A stretch of 64,000 nucleotides of DNA from Micromonospora sp. NBC_01699 (GCF_036250065.1 NZ_CP109199.1:6694001-6758000); one strand, 5' to 3'. Shown: positions 7,428-15,912, counted from the stretch's first letter. The notes: generated from the sequence alone by a model not told the origin. Made by a program: numbers and translations.

Positions 7428-7931
7428 TCACCACGCCCCGGTGGACCCGTCGGTGAGTTCACGCAGGATGTCGATGTGGCCGGCGTGCCGGGCGGTCTCG
7501 TCGATCATGTGGACGTAGATCCAGCGCAGCGACACCGGGCCGAGCTGGTCATGGGTGCCGGTGTCGTCGAGCCGGTACCCGGCGGCGGTCGCGCGGGACC
7601 GGGCACACTCCCGCGAGTACGCCTCCAGCAGCTCCGCCATGGTGGTCTGCTCGACCGACCAGCCGCCGTCGGCGTCCTCGTCCGGGGTCGGCTGCCCGGC
7701 CAGGTGGTGCTGGAACCAGTTCCGCTCGACCACGGCCAGGTGCCGGAGCACCCCGGCGAGCGTGGTCTCGGACGGCACGAGCCGGCGCTTGGCGTCGGCG
7801 TCCGGCACCTCGTGCAGCTTCGTCACGATGATCCGGCGGTAGAAGTCGAGGAAGGATTCCAGCACCCTCCGCTCGTCCGCGGTGACGACGAGTTCCGGTC
7901 CGAAGGGCGGGGTGAGCGACATCGTCTCCAT
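7428..7931 (-). CDS. DinB/DUF664 family protein
   Basis: 167 residues, four-helix-bundle DinB type. The putative metal-binding histidines are H64 (VLRHLAVVERNW), H148 and H151 (ARHAGHIDIL), as in DUF664 proteins, which resemble mycothiol- or bacillithiol-dependent transferases. The ATG at 7929-7931 fits the family length; a second ATG three codons later (MSLTPPFG) is an alternative. It is in tandem with the DUF6817-VOC gene but separated by paired palindromes. Thiol-dependent S-transfer is family knowledge; the substrate cannot be told. Confidence 0.75.
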   Translation of the reverse strand: METMSLTPPFGPELVVTADERRVLESFLDFYRRIIVTKLHEVPDADAKRRLVPSETTLAGVLRHLAVVERNWFQHHLAGQPTPDEDADGGWSVEQTTMAELLEAYSRECARSRATAAGYRLDDTGTHDQLGPVSLRWIYVHMIDETARHAGHIDILRELTDGSTGAW

Positions 7932-7998
7932 GAGCCACGATAACCGAGCCGGCCCGGCCCCCGCTGTCCGCCGGACGCCACAGCAGACGATGGGGGTC

Positions 7999-9234
7999 TC
8001 AGCCGACGGAGGCGAGATAGGCGGCGGTCTTGGCCGGGTCCATCAGCCAGTCGGTGTAGTCGGCCGGATCGGAGAAGCCGTTGGCGAACCGGCGGGCCAC
8101 CGTCGGGTTGACCGCCGCGGTACCGAGGATCTGCTGCACGTGCTCGGGCAGCGGCGCCAGCATGGCGTTGGTCCAGTCGGTCACCGGCGCGCCGGTCCGG
8201 TCCCAGAAGTCGGCGAAGGTCCCCTCCATCCAGGACCGGTCGAACGGCCCGTCGCCGTGCCGGACGATCGCCTCCAGGTACGCGGCGGCACACTTCGCCG
8301 CGGTGTTGCTGCCCTGGCCGGTGATCGGGTCGTTGGAGACGACCACGTCGGCCATGCCCAGCACCAGCCCGCCGGAGGGCAGTTCGGCGACCGGGTGCCG
8401 GACCGTCGGGGTATACCGGCCGGAGAGGGTGGCGCGGGCGTCGGTGAGCTCGACGGCGGCGCAGCGGTCGTACACCCAGGGGGTGTAGCGACGGGCCAAC
8501 TCGATGGTCAGCTTGAGCTGCTCCGCCGGGTCGAGCCGGTCCTGCCACAGGTCCAGCGGCCCGTCCGGCACCGCCTCCCAGAACAGGATGTCGCAGGGTC
8601 CGCTGTGGGTCAGGCCCGGGATCACGAACAACTCCCCAAGACCGGGTACGGCGTTGAAGCCGACGCTCGGCGCCGGGAACCGGGGGTCGGGCGCCAGCCC
8701 GTGCACGTACGACACCGCCAGCCCGCGCTGCGGGGCGGTGAACCGTGACCGGGCCGGGTCGCGGTCGAAGACGCCGACGAGTTCACCCTTGCCGGCGGCG
8801 ACGACGGTCAGGTCGTACCGGCCGATCCGGGTCAGCCCGTCCAGGTCGGCCGTGGTGACCCCCTGGTAGTGCACTATCCCGCCGCGCTCCTCGAACAGTT
8901 CCAGCCAGGCGGCCATCTTCAGCCGCTGGTCGGTGCTCTGCCCCGGGGAGTCCAGCGGCGCGACGACGCTCAGTGCCCGCTGGCCCGGCGGTGCGGAGAG
9001 CGACACGTGCAGCCCCTCGATCCGGGGCGCCCTGTCCTCCCAGAGGTTCAGCCCGTACGCGCGCTCGGTCTCCAGGGCCTGGTGGAACATCGCCTGGGTG
9101 CTCGTCACCCAGCCGGCGCGGATCTCCTCGGGGGTGCGCGCCGACATCAGGGTCACCTGGTAGCCCTCGGCGAGCAGGCTGAGACCGAGCTGTAGGCCGG
9201 ACTGTCCGGCACCGACAATCAGGATTTTCCGCAT
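7999..9234 (-). CDS. Styrene/indole monooxygenase-type FAD-dependent oxygenase (StyA-like), conservon-linked
   Basis: 411 residues from the ATG at 9232-9234 behind GGGAGAAACG. The N-terminal dinucleotide-binding loop GAGQSGLQLG (residues 8-17) and the family signature around STDQRLKMAAWLELFEERGG and SNDPITGQGSNTAAK fit the StyA group of two-component monooxygenases, which epoxidise aryl alkenes or oxidise indole using FADH2 from a separate reductase. No reductase gene is adjacent. It lies 29 bases after the conservon GTPase on the same strand, in the position where many conservons carry a cytochrome P450. Likely co-transcribed with the conservon. Confidence 0.8.
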   Translation of the reverse strand: MRKILIVGAGQSGLQLGLSLLAEGYQVTLMSARTPEEIRAGWVTSTQAMFHQALETERAYGLNLWEDRAPRIEGLHVSLSAPPGQRALSVVAPLDSPGQSTDQRLKMAAWLELFEERGGIVHYQGVTTADLDGLTRIGRYDLTVVAAGKGELVGVFDRDPARSRFTAPQRGLAVSYVHGLAPDPRFPAPSVGFNAVPGLGELFVIPGLTHSGPCDILFWEAVPDGPLDLWQDRLDPAEQLKLTIELARRYTPWVYDRCAAVELTDARATLSGRYTPTVRHPVAELPSGGLVLGMADVVVSNDPITGQGSNTAAKCAAAYLEAIVRHGDGPFDRSWMEGTFADFWDRTGAPVTDWTNAMLAPLPEHVQQILGTAAVNPTVARRFANGFSDPADYTDWLMDPAKTAAYLASVG

Positions 9235-9263
9235 CGTTTCTCCCGAGGGGTGGGGTGGTGGGG

Positions 9264-9899
9264 CTATCGGTGGGCGGAGGCGGGGGCAGCCGGCGCGGGA
9301 GCGGTGAACCGGCCGGTCGGTCCGCCACCGGTCCGGCGGATGGTGTGGTCCACGACGGCGAGCAGGGCGCGGGCGACCGAGCCGCTGTCGCGGGCGTCGC
9401 AGGTGATCACCGGCACGTCCGGGCCGAGCGCGAGCGCCCGGCGTACGTCGGCCAACTGGTGGTTGAGCCGGCCGTCGAACAGGTTCACGCAGACCACGAA
9501 CGGCAGGTTGCTGTCCTGCTCGAAGTAGTTGACCGCCGCGAACGACACGTCCAACCGGCGGGTGTCGACCAGCACCACGGCACCGACCGCACCCCGGCAC
9601 AGGTCGTCCCACATCGGCCAGAACCGCGCCTGTCCCGGCGTACCAAAGAGGTAGAGAACCAGGTCCTCGGCGACGGTCCGCCGGCCGAAGTCCATCGCCA
9701 CGGTGGTCGTGGTCTTGTCGATGCCGGGGTCGAGCCGGTCCACCGGCTCGCTCGCCGCGGTCATCCACGCCTCGGTGTTGACCGGCGGGATCTCCGAGAT
9801 GGATCCGACGAAGGTGGTCTTACCCACCCCGAAGCCACCGGCCACGACGATCTTCGCCGAGGTCGGCACGGGGTGCTCAGGCAAGCTGTAGGAGGCCAT
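9264..9899 (-). CDS. Conservon small GTPase (CvnD type)
   Basis: 211 residues. P-loop GGFGVGKTTF (residues 21-30) and LYLFGTPGQARFWPMWDDL as the G3 region are diagnostic of the Ras-like GTPases that end conservon gene sets. Conservon proteins form a membrane-associated complex likened to G-protein-coupled signalling and affect development and antibiotic production in Streptomyces. ATG at 9897-9899 (MASYSLPEHPV) is preferred to an upstream in-frame start because it lies just inside the end of the DUF742 gene (23-base overlap). The proline/alanine-rich C-terminus is probably disordered. Confidence 0.9.
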   Translation of the reverse strand: MASYSLPEHPVPTSAKIVVAGGFGVGKTTFVGSISEIPPVNTEAWMTAASEPVDRLDPGIDKTTTTVAMDFGRRTVAEDLVLYLFGTPGQARFWPMWDDLCRGAVGAVVLVDTRRLDVSFAAVNYFEQDSNLPFVVCVNLFDGRLNHQLADVRRALALGPDVPVITCDARDSGSVARALLAVVDHTIRRTGGGPTGRFTAPAPAAPASAHR

Positions 9900-10221
9900 C
9901 ACGGAGTCTTTCCAGAAGCCGGGAATCGAACGGGGACGAGTAGGTGTCCGGGTGGACCTGCAACCGGTTGGTGGTCGCAAGATCGTCGATGACCACGCGG
10001 GTCACGCCCAGCGGCATCCCGGAGTACGCGGAGAGTTCGGCCACCGACGTGGTCCGCCGGGCCCGGTCGTAGAGCGTCCTGGTCTCCGGTGGCAGACCGG
10101 CGGCGAACCTCGGGTCGTAGTACGGCACCGAGATGAGGGTGTGCACGAAGAGGCGCTGCCGGGTCCGGGTACGACCGCCCGTCAGTACGTAGGGTCGCAC
10201 CTTCCAATGTGCGGTAGCCAC
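9877..10221 (-). CDS. Conservon DUF742 protein (CvnC type)
   Basis: 114 residues, GTG start at 10219-10221. The sequence (VRPYVLTGGRTRTRQ near the N-terminus, then GVTRVVIDDLATTNRLQVH) is the canonical DUF742 winged-helix-like protein of conservons, usually 110-130 residues. It sits between the roadblock and GTPase genes, in the standard A-B-C-D order. A 111-base spacer separates it from the roadblock gene, wider than usual, so some independent initiation is possible. Confidence 0.9.
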   Translation of the reverse strand: MATAHWKVRPYVLTGGRTRTRQRLFVHTLISVPYYDPRFAAGLPPETRTLYDRARRTTSVAELSAYSGMPLGVTRVVIDDLATTNRLQVHPDTYSSPFDSRLLERLRDGLLQLA

Positions 10222-10332
10222 GGTGGCGTTCGCTCCCTCAAGAGTGCGGGGTCAGGATCTCCGACGAGTACGCGCCAATCCGCCGCCGAGACGGCCGACG
10301 TGCGTACGCGGATGTGCGGTGGTCCGTGGTGA

Positions 10333-10797
10333 TCAGCCGGCGCCCTGGCTCGCGGTCCGCCGTTGCAGGTCGTTGCGCATCTGTGGGCTGAGCAGGTGAC
10401 CGACCGAGGCCACGAACTTTGTCATCTGGTACGCCACCACCCGCAGGTCGCAGCCGCTGGTGGCCGCCACGGCGAGCCCGGCCGAGTCACCCACCCGCAT
10501 GAACAGCAGGTGCCCACCGGGAAGGCGGACCGTAAGGTACTCGGACAGGCCCAGGTCGAGCAGGGCGGCGCTGCGATCGGCCATGCTGAGCAGGCCGGAG
10601 GTCAACGCGGCCAGCTGGTCGCCGAGGTCGCGCGGCACCGCCTCGGAGGCGACGAGTTGCAGCCCGTCCAGGCTGACCAGCAGGGCGTGCGTCACCCCCG
10701 AGGTCTCGGCCGCGAACCGCCCGATCAGCCAGGCGAAGTCCTGTGGCGAGTGGACCGTGGTCGACGGACGCGGAAGATCATTGCGGGGGCTGGTCAT
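10333..10797 (-). CDS. Conservon roadblock/LC7 protein (CvnB type)
   Basis: 154 residues from the ATG at 10795-10797, overlapping the end of the kinase gene by 20 bases. Roadblock/LC7 fold: DFAWLIGRFAAETSGVTHAL, LVSLDGLQLVASEAV and GHLLFMRVGDSAGLAV. In conservons this protein is thought to regulate the GTPase and interact with the kinase-like protein. Longer upstream in-frame readings run through the repetitive kinase tail and are not plausible. Confidence 0.9.
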   Translation of the reverse strand: MTSPRNDLPRPSTTVHSPQDFAWLIGRFAAETSGVTHALLVSLDGLQLVASEAVPRDLGDQLAALTSGLLSMADRSAALLDLGLSEYLTVRLPGGHLLFMRVGDSAGLAVAATSGCDLRVVAYQMTKFVASVGHLLSPQMRNDLQRRTASQGAG

Positions 10798-12124
10798 CAC
10801 GGTGTCCTTCGGAACGGTTGCTGGAGTGGGGTTCCCGCCCATCGCGGAACCCGGCGGCGAAGTCGATCGTCTCGTCCGGCCAGGCGAGCTGGTCGGACCC
10901 GACGGTCGGTCCGGCCGGTGCCGCCGGTCGGGGCGGCGGCATGTCCCCGCGCAGGCTGGCCGGTTCACGCCGGGGCAGACCGCCCCGGACACCCGACACC
11001 CCACCCCCGCCACGCGAACCGGCCGGGCCACCGCCGTTACGCGAACCGGCCGGATCGCTCCCGTTACGCGAACCGGCCGGATCGCTCCCGTTACGCGGAC
11101 CGAAAGGATCGCTGGCAGTGCGCGGACCGAAAGGATCGCTGCCATTGCGCGGGCCCGCCGGATCAGTGCCGGTACGCGGTCCTGCCGGATCACTGCCGTT
11201 GCGCGGTCCCACCGAGAACTGGCTGGGCGGTGGAAGTTGGCCGGGTGAAGGGTGTTGGCCGGGTGAAGGGTGTTGGCGGACGGGTGGGAGTGGGACCGGG
11301 GGCTCCGGTGCCGACGGGATCTCGCAGAGCAGTCCGGCGGGCAGCAGCACGGTCGCGGTCGTACCGCCGGTGGGTCGGGCGGTCAGCCGTACGCCGATCC
11401 GGTGCGCGGCGGCGAGCCGCTGCACCACCAGCAGGCCCAGCCGGCTGGCGCCGGACTCGATCACGGCCACCGGGGCGGTGCTGGCCAGCATGGCGTTGAC
11501 GTCGACGAGTTGCGCGGGGCCGAAGCCCAGCCCGATGTCCTCGACCCGCAGCAGCACACTGCCCGCCTCGGTCAGGTGGGCCGACACGGTGACCGGCGCG
11601 GTCGGCGGGGAGAACCGGGCCGCGTTGTCCAACACCTCGGTGAGCACCCGGATCACGTCGTCGGCCGCGAAGTCGACCACGGCGAGATGGGCGATCACGC
11701 CGAGGCGTACCCGGGGGTAGTGCTCGATCGCGGAGGTCGCCGCCCGTACGACGTCGAGCAGCGAGGTGACCTGCCGGCCGGCGTCGTCGACCGTACGGCC
11801 GGCGAGCACCAGCAGGTTCTCCGCCTGCCGGCGGATCCGGGTGTTGGCGTGGTCGATCCGGTAGAACTGGGCCAGCCGGCCCGGATCCTGCTCGTCCGCC
11901 TCGACCGCCGCGAGCTGGCCGCCGGTCTGGTAGGCGGCGGACAGGATCCGCAGGGCGAACTGTTCACAGAGCGCCGGCCAGGCCTGTGCGGCGCTGGCAT
12001 CCGGACCGGGTACGGCGGGCGGAGCGGCCTCGTACGCGCCGGTCGGGCCGGGCGTGAACCCGTCGTCCATGGACGGGTCCAGCCAGCGGGCGACCCGACG
12101 TCGTAGTCCACCCGGCCGGTTCAT
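10778..12124 (-). CDS. Conservon histidine-kinase-like protein (CvnA type) with C-terminal 9-residue repeats
   Basis: 448 residues from the ATG at 12122-12124 behind AAAGG (a GTG 21 bases upstream is an alternative). The HATPase region is clear: N box EVLDNAARFSPP, G1 VEDIGLGFG, then GLLVVQRLAAAH. No N-terminal sensor or transmembrane domain is visible, so it is shorter than many CvnA proteins. After the ATPase domain comes a Pro/Gly-rich tail with seven 9-residue repeats of the type NGSDPAGPR, encoded by 27-base repeats at about 11030-11214. First gene of the conservon; a candidate promoter lies 71-99 bases upstream. Confidence 0.85.
   Translation of the reverse strand: MNRPGGLRRRVARWLDPSMDDGFTPGPTGAYEAAPPAVPGPDASAAQAWPALCEQFALRILSAAYQTGGQLAAVEADEQDPGRLAQFYRIDHANTRIRRQAENLLVLAGRTVDDAGRQVTSLLDVVRAATSAIEHYPRVRLGVIAHLAVVDFAADDVIRVLTEVLDNAARFSPPTAPVTVSAHLTEAGSVLLRVEDIGLGFGPAQLVDVNAMLASTAPVAVIESGASRLGLLVVQRLAAAHRIGVRLTARPTGGTTATVLLPAGLLCEIPSAPEPPVPLPPVRQHPSPGQHPSPGQLPPPSQFSVGPRNGSDPAGPRTGTDPAGPRNGSDPFGPRTASDPFGPRNGSDPAGSRNGSDPAGSRNGGGPAGSRGGGGVSGVRGGLPRREPASLRGDMPPPRPAAPAGPTVGSDQLAWPDETIDFAAGFRDGREPHSSNRSEGHRDDQPPQ
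11030..11214. repeat. Seven 27-base tandem repeats inside the conservon kinase gene
   Basis: Units such as CGTTACGCGAACCGGCCGG... recur every 27 bases with drift (CGTTACGCG, CAGTGCGCG, CATTGCGCG, CGGTACGCG, CGTTGCGCG starts) and encode 9-residue units (NGSDPAGPR, TGTDPAGPR, NGSDPFGPR, TASDPFGPR, then two NGSDPAGSR and NGGGPAGSR). In frame, so length changes would not break the gene. Confidence 0.85.
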
Positions 12125-12194
12125 CGGCAAGCCTTTGAGCAGCACATATCCTGTTCTTCCGGATCAGTGACGAACTCACCACGGGCACACCATT

Positions 12195-12223
12195 TATTTA
12201 TGGTTCGAGGGGTTTGGGTCATA
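12195..12223 (-). promoter_or_regulatory. Candidate promoter of the conservon operon
   Basis: Minus strand: TATGAC (12218-12223) and TAAATA (12195-12200) separated by exactly 17 bases, in a locally AT-rich patch, about 64 bases upstream of the kinase ATG. Inverted repeats overlap both boxes: ACCAT-N6-ATGGT (12189-12204) at the -10 and TAGCT-N6-AGCTA (12222-12237) at the -35, possible regulator sites. Confidence 0.45.
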
Positions 12224-12291
12224 GCTCGCTGTAGCTAATCAGTCCCGGACGGGAACGGCAATAGGGGTTCGCGCTCCACACGCGGTGCATA

Positions 12292-12301
12292 CCCCTAGGG
12301 G
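12292..12301. promoter_or_regulatory. 10-bp palindrome CCCCTAGGGG upstream of the SDR gene
   Basis: Perfect palindrome about 85 bases before the SDR ATG; TAGGGG also occurs at about 12262. Possible operator; no clear -10/-35 pair seen. Confidence 0.25.
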
Positions 12302-12386
12302 CAGGCACATCGACGGCCAGCCATGCGGCACGCCGAATTTGTCCGGTCTGCCGGTCTTCGGGGCGTCGAGCGGCGACACTACCGGC

Positions 12387-13148
12387 ATGGGAGTTTTCCG
12401 CATCGACGGCGCCACGGCGCTGGTCACCGGTGGGTCGTCCGGCATCGGCGCGGCGGCGGCGCGGCAACTGGCCGGCGCCGGCGCCAAGGTCTTCCTCGCC
12501 GGCCGGGACGCCACCCGGCTCACCGAACTCGCCGACCGAATCGGCGGTACGGCGGTGATCGGCGACCTGACCGAACCGGCCGGTGCGGCCGACCTGGCCG
12601 AGCGGGTGCTGACCGAGGCCGGGCGGGTCGACGTGCTGGTCAACAACGCCGGTCAGGGCTGGGCCGGGCCGGTGACCGGGATGACCGAGCCCGACATCGC
12701 GCGCATGGTCGCGCTCAACCTGACCGCGCCGATCCTGCTGACCCGTGCCGTACTGCCCGACATGCTGGCCCGGGGCCGGGGACATCTCGGTTTCGTCGGC
12801 TCGATCGCCGGTCGGCTCGGCGTACGCGAGGAGGCGGTCTACTCGGCGACCAAGGCCGGGCTGAGCGTCTTCGCCGACAGCCTGCGCCAGGAGACGGCCG
12901 GACACGGGATAGTCGTCACCGAACTCGTACCGGCCGTCGTGGACACCCCGTTCTTCGTACGCCGGGGTCGCCCCTACGACCGCCGCTCCCCACGGCCGGT
13001 GCCCCCCGAGCGCGCCTCAGCCGCCCTGCTCACCGCCATGTTCGCCGGCCGCCCCGAGACCTACCTCCCCACCTGGCTCCGCCTCCCCATAGCCCTCCGA
13101 GCCACCCTCCCCCACACCTACCGAACCCTCTCCCACCGCTGGAGCTAA
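12387..13148 (+). CDS. Short-chain dehydrogenase/reductase (SDR)
   Basis: 253 residues, full length for a classical SDR. Cofactor motif TGGSSGIG (residues 15-22), NNAG, and the catalytic Ser-Tyr-Lys set in GSIAGRLGVREEAVYSATKAG. The absence of an acidic residue typical of NAD-preferring enzymes and the GR after strand 2 (FLAGRD) hint at NADP, which is inference. ATG at 12387 fits the family N-terminus; an in-frame upstream ATG would add 34 residues of low-quality sequence. Stands alone on the plus strand, convergent with HpnH; a 62-base palindromic element follows 64 bases after its stop. Confidence 0.85.
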   Translation: MGVFRIDGATALVTGGSSGIGAAAARQLAGAGAKVFLAGRDATRLTELADRIGGTAVIGDLTEPAGAADLAERVLTEAGRVDVLVNNAGQGWAGPVTGMTEPDIARMVALNLTAPILLTRAVLPDMLARGRGHLGFVGSIAGRLGVREEAVYSATKAGLSVFADSLRQETAGHGIVVTELVPAVVDTPFFVRRGRPYDRRSPRPVPPERASAALLTAMFAGRPETYLPTWLRLPIALRATLPHTYRTLSHRWS

Positions 13149-13212
13149 CCCCTCCCCTCCCCGCCCCCCTGCCCCCCGTGCCCCCCTGCCCCCCGTGCCC
13201 ACCCCAGTCCTC

Positions 13213-13274
13213 GCCGATCTAGGGCAAATACGTGTGATTAGAGATCCACTAGCCCCCATATGCCCTAGATCGAC
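13213..13274. repeat. 62-base palindromic element, copy 1
   Basis: Arms 13213-13229 (GCCGATCTAGGGCAAAT) and 13258-13274 (ATATGCCCTAGATCGAC) pair at 15 of 17 positions around a 28-base centre containing ATTAGAGATC. Copy 2 at 25649-25710 has the same length, arms and centre. Both lie between convergent genes with C-rich sequence before and G-rich sequence after. Could act as a bidirectional terminator or be a non-autonomous mobile repeat. Confidence 0.8.
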
Positions 13275-13278
13275 GCGT

Positions 13279-13335
13279 AGGAGGGACGCCGACGCGCAGG
13301 AGGGACGCCGACGCGCAGGAGGGACGCCGACGCGC
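13279..13335. repeat. Three exact 19-base tandem repeats
   Basis: AGGAGGGACGCCGACGCGC three times without change (13279-13297, 13298-13316, 13317-13335), directly after palindromic element 1 and before the end of the hpnH gene. Non-coding, purine-rich on this strand. Confidence 0.9.
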
Positions 13336-13369
13336 GCGAGGGAGGGGAGGGGGAGGGAGGCGGGAGGGG

Positions 13370-14377
13370 TTAGGAGGCGGAGCGGAGGGCTCGGATGGAT
13401 TGGGTTAGGGAGTTCATGGTGGCTAGGACGGCGGTGGGTTCGTAGCCGCAGTGGGCCATGCAGTTGGCGCAGCGGGAGTCGCGGCCCCGGCCGTAGGTTT
13501 CCCAGTCGGTGGTTTCGATGAGCTCCTTGTACGTTTTGGTGTAGCCGTCGTTCATCAGGTAGCAGGGGCGCTGCCAGCCGAACAGCGAGTACGACGGGAT
13601 CGCCCAGGCGGTGCACGGGAAGTCGACCTTGCCCTCAAGGAAGTCCAGGAACAGCGGCGAGTGGTTGAGCCGCCACTTGCGCCGCCGGCCGTCCGCGAAC
13701 GCCTTGCTGAACATCGACCGGGTCTCCTCCACCCCGAGGAAGTGTTCCTGGTCCGGCGCCTTGTCGTAGGCGTACGCCGGGGAGAGCATCATCTGGTCGA
13801 CGGCGAGTTCGTCGTTGAGGTAGTCGAGCACCTCGATCACGGTCTGCGGGGTGTCGGTGGAGAAGAACGTGGTGTTGCTGGTGACCCGGAAGCCGCGCCG
13901 CTTCGCCTCCTTGACCGCCGCCACCGCCTCGTCGAAGACGCCGTCCTTGCAGACCGAGGCGTCGTGCCGTTCCTTCAGGCCGTCGATGTGCACGGCGAAG
14001 GAGAAGTACGGCGACGGCCGGAACTTGTCCAGCTTCTTGATCAGCAGGGCCGCGTTGGTGCAGAGGAAGACGAACTTGCGGCGCTTGACCAGCTCGTTGA
14101 CGATGACGTCGATCTGCGGGTGCATCAACGGCTCGCCACCGGCGATCGAGACCATCGGTGCCCCGGACTCCATCACCGCCCCGACCGCCTGCTCCACCGG
14201 CATCCGCCGTTTCAGTACGTCGGCCGGGTGCTGGATCTTGCCACAGCCGGCGCAGGCGAGATTGCAGGCGAACAGCGGCTCCAACTCCACCAGCAGCGGG
14301 AAATACTGCTTACGGCGCAGCTTCTGCCCGATCAGGTAGCGGCCGACCCGGATGCTCTGACGCAACGGCATACTCAT
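13370..14377 (-). CDS. hpnH: Adenosylhopane synthase, radical SAM protein HpnH
   Basis: 335 residues. Radical SAM cluster CNLACAGC (C38, C42, C45) and GGEPLMHPQ are present, and the C-terminal cysteine set CANCMAHCGYEPTA is typical of HpnH. HpnH joins a 5-deoxyadenosyl radical to diploptene, giving adenosylhopane, the first step of hopanoid side-chain building. Last gene of the hopanoid operon; ATG overlaps the stop of the HpnG-IspH gene by 4 bases (ATGA). Assigned with high confidence from sequence plus context. Confidence 0.93.
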   Translation of the reverse strand: MSMPLRQSIRVGRYLIGQKLRRKQYFPLLVELEPLFACNLACAGCGKIQHPADVLKRRMPVEQAVGAVMESGAPMVSIAGGEPLMHPQIDVIVNELVKRRKFVFLCTNAALLIKKLDKFRPSPYFSFAVHIDGLKERHDASVCKDGVFDEAVAAVKEAKRRGFRVTSNTTFFSTDTPQTVIEVLDYLNDELAVDQMMLSPAYAYDKAPDQEHFLGVEETRSMFSKAFADGRRRKWRLNHSPLFLDFLEGKVDFPCTAWAIPSYSLFGWQRPCYLMNDGYTKTYKELIETTDWETYGRGRDSRCANCMAHCGYEPTAVLATMNSLTQSIRALRSAS

Positions 14378-15912
14378 CGCGGACGTTTCTCCTTCGGCAG
14401 GGTGAAATGCACATCTTCGGTACTGGTCGTGCGTTCCCGTACGGCCCGCGCACCCAGCCCGACCAGGGCCTCGACGGTCTGGTCGACCAGGTGCGGTGGA
14501 GCCGACGCCCCGGCGGTGACGCCGACGGTGCGGGCACCGGCGAGCCAGCGCAGGTCCACCGCGCCGACGTCGTCGACCAGGTGGGCGGGGGTGCCGGCCC
14601 GGCTGGCCACCTCGACCAGCCGGAGTGAGTTCGAGGAGTTCGCCGAGCCGACCACCAGCACCAGGTCCGCATCGTCGGCGATCGCCCGGAGCGAGACCTG
14701 GCGGTTGGTGGTGGCGTAGCAGATGTCGTCGGAGGAGGGCCCGGTCAGCGCCGGGAAGCGGCGGCGCAGTACGTCCAGCACCCCGCTCACCTCGTCCACC
14801 GCGAGGGTGGTCTGCACCAGGTAGGAGACCCGACCGGGGTCGGCCACCTCGACCCGTTCGGCCTCGCGGGGGCTCTGCACCAGGGTGATCCCGCCGGGCA
14901 CCTCGCCGAGCGTGCCCTCGGTCTCCTCGTGTCCGGCGTGACCGATCAGCAGCACCGTACGGCCCTGGCCGGTGAACCGGCGCGCCTCGTTGTGCACCTT
15001 CGTCACCAGCGGGCAGGTCGCGTCGATCACCGGCAGCCCACGGGTGGCGGCGGTTTCGCGTACCTCGGTGGAGACGCCGTGTGCGGAGAAGACGGTGACC
15101 GCGCCGTCCGGCACCTCGGTCAACTCGTCCACGAACACCGCACCGCGCCGCCGCAGGTCGTCAATGACGTGGGTGTTGTGCACTATCTGCTTGCGCACGT
15201 AGACCGGTGCACCGTGCCGGTCCAGGGCCTGCTCGACCACGGCGATGGCCCGTTCCACCCCGGCGCAGAACGACCGGGGCGAGGCGAGCACCACCTCCCG
15301 TACGGTGGTCGCCGCCGCCCACTCGGTCAGTGCCGGCCCGACCAGCGTCAACACCCGCAGCGCGGTGGCGATCCGATTCAGGGTGGCGGCCCGGAACAGC
15401 GGTTCCGGTGCCACGTCGGCGATCACCCGTACGCAGGCGGTGGGTCGGTCCGGTGGGCCGGCGAGCAGCGCGGACGACTCGGTGTCCACGGCCAGCGCGC
15501 CGGTGGCGGCCAGCCGTTCCCGGTCGGCGCCGTCGATCAGCCGGTCACAGCTCACCACCGGTCCCAGGTGCACGGTCAGCCCGTGGCGGCGCAGCGCGGC
15601 GGCGAGCATCGGCGCGGACGGGCAGGCCAGGCGCTCGTCCCCGGTCCGGCTGTCCCGGCGTACCTCGGTGGCGACGACCACGTCACCCGGCCGCAGCGCC
15701 GGGTCCAGGCCACCGGCGATACCGGCGACCGCGAGCGCCGACGTGCCACCGTAGCCGGCGGCCGCGCGGGTGGCCCGGAGCAACCCTCGACCGGTACGCC
15801 GCAGCGGCACGTCCGCCGGCAGCGACCGGCGTAACGCGTGCGCCTCCATCCGCATCGGGGCGAACAGCACCCAGTCGCCGGAGCGGTCGATGCGTTCGCC
15901 GAGCCCGGTCAC
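14374..15912 (-). CDS. Fusion of HpnG (adenosylhopane nucleosidase) and IspH (HMBPP reductase)
   Basis: 512 residues. Residues ~1-200 match the HpnG/nucleosidase family (FAPMRMEAHALRR, AVAGIAGGLDPALRPGDVV, AVDTESSALL), which removes adenine from adenosylhopane. Residues ~205-510 are a full IspH: SPRSFCAGVERAI (C216), IDATCPLVTKVH (C300) and DDICYATTNRQ (C398) supply the three iron-sulfur cysteines, with QIVHNTHV and SAHG also present. IspH makes IPP/DMAPP in the MEP pathway, the precursor supply for squalene. The two halves read through without stop or overlap, so this is one bifunctional gene. Start overlaps the SHC stop by 4 bases. Confidence 0.9.
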   Translation of the reverse strand: MTGLGERIDRSGDWVLFAPMRMEAHALRRSLPADVPLRRTGRGLLRATRAAAGYGGTSALAVAGIAGGLDPALRPGDVVVATEVRRDSRTGDERLACPSAPMLAAALRRHGLTVHLGPVVSCDRLIDGADRERLAATGALAVDTESSALLAGPPDRPTACVRVIADVAPEPLFRAATLNRIATALRVLTLVGPALTEWAAATTVREVVLASPRSFCAGVERAIAVVEQALDRHGAPVYVRKQIVHNTHVIDDLRRRGAVFVDELTEVPDGAVTVFSAHGVSTEVRETAATRGLPVIDATCPLVTKVHNEARRFTGQGRTVLLIGHAGHEETEGTLGEVPGGITLVQSPREAERVEVADPGRVSYLVQTTLAVDEVSGVLDVLRRRFPALTGPSSDDICYATTNRQVSLRAIADDADLVLVVGSANSSNSLRLVEVASRAGTPAHLVDDVGAVDLRWLAGARTVGVTAGASAPPHLVDQTVEALVGLGARAVRERTTSTEDVHFTLPKEKRPR

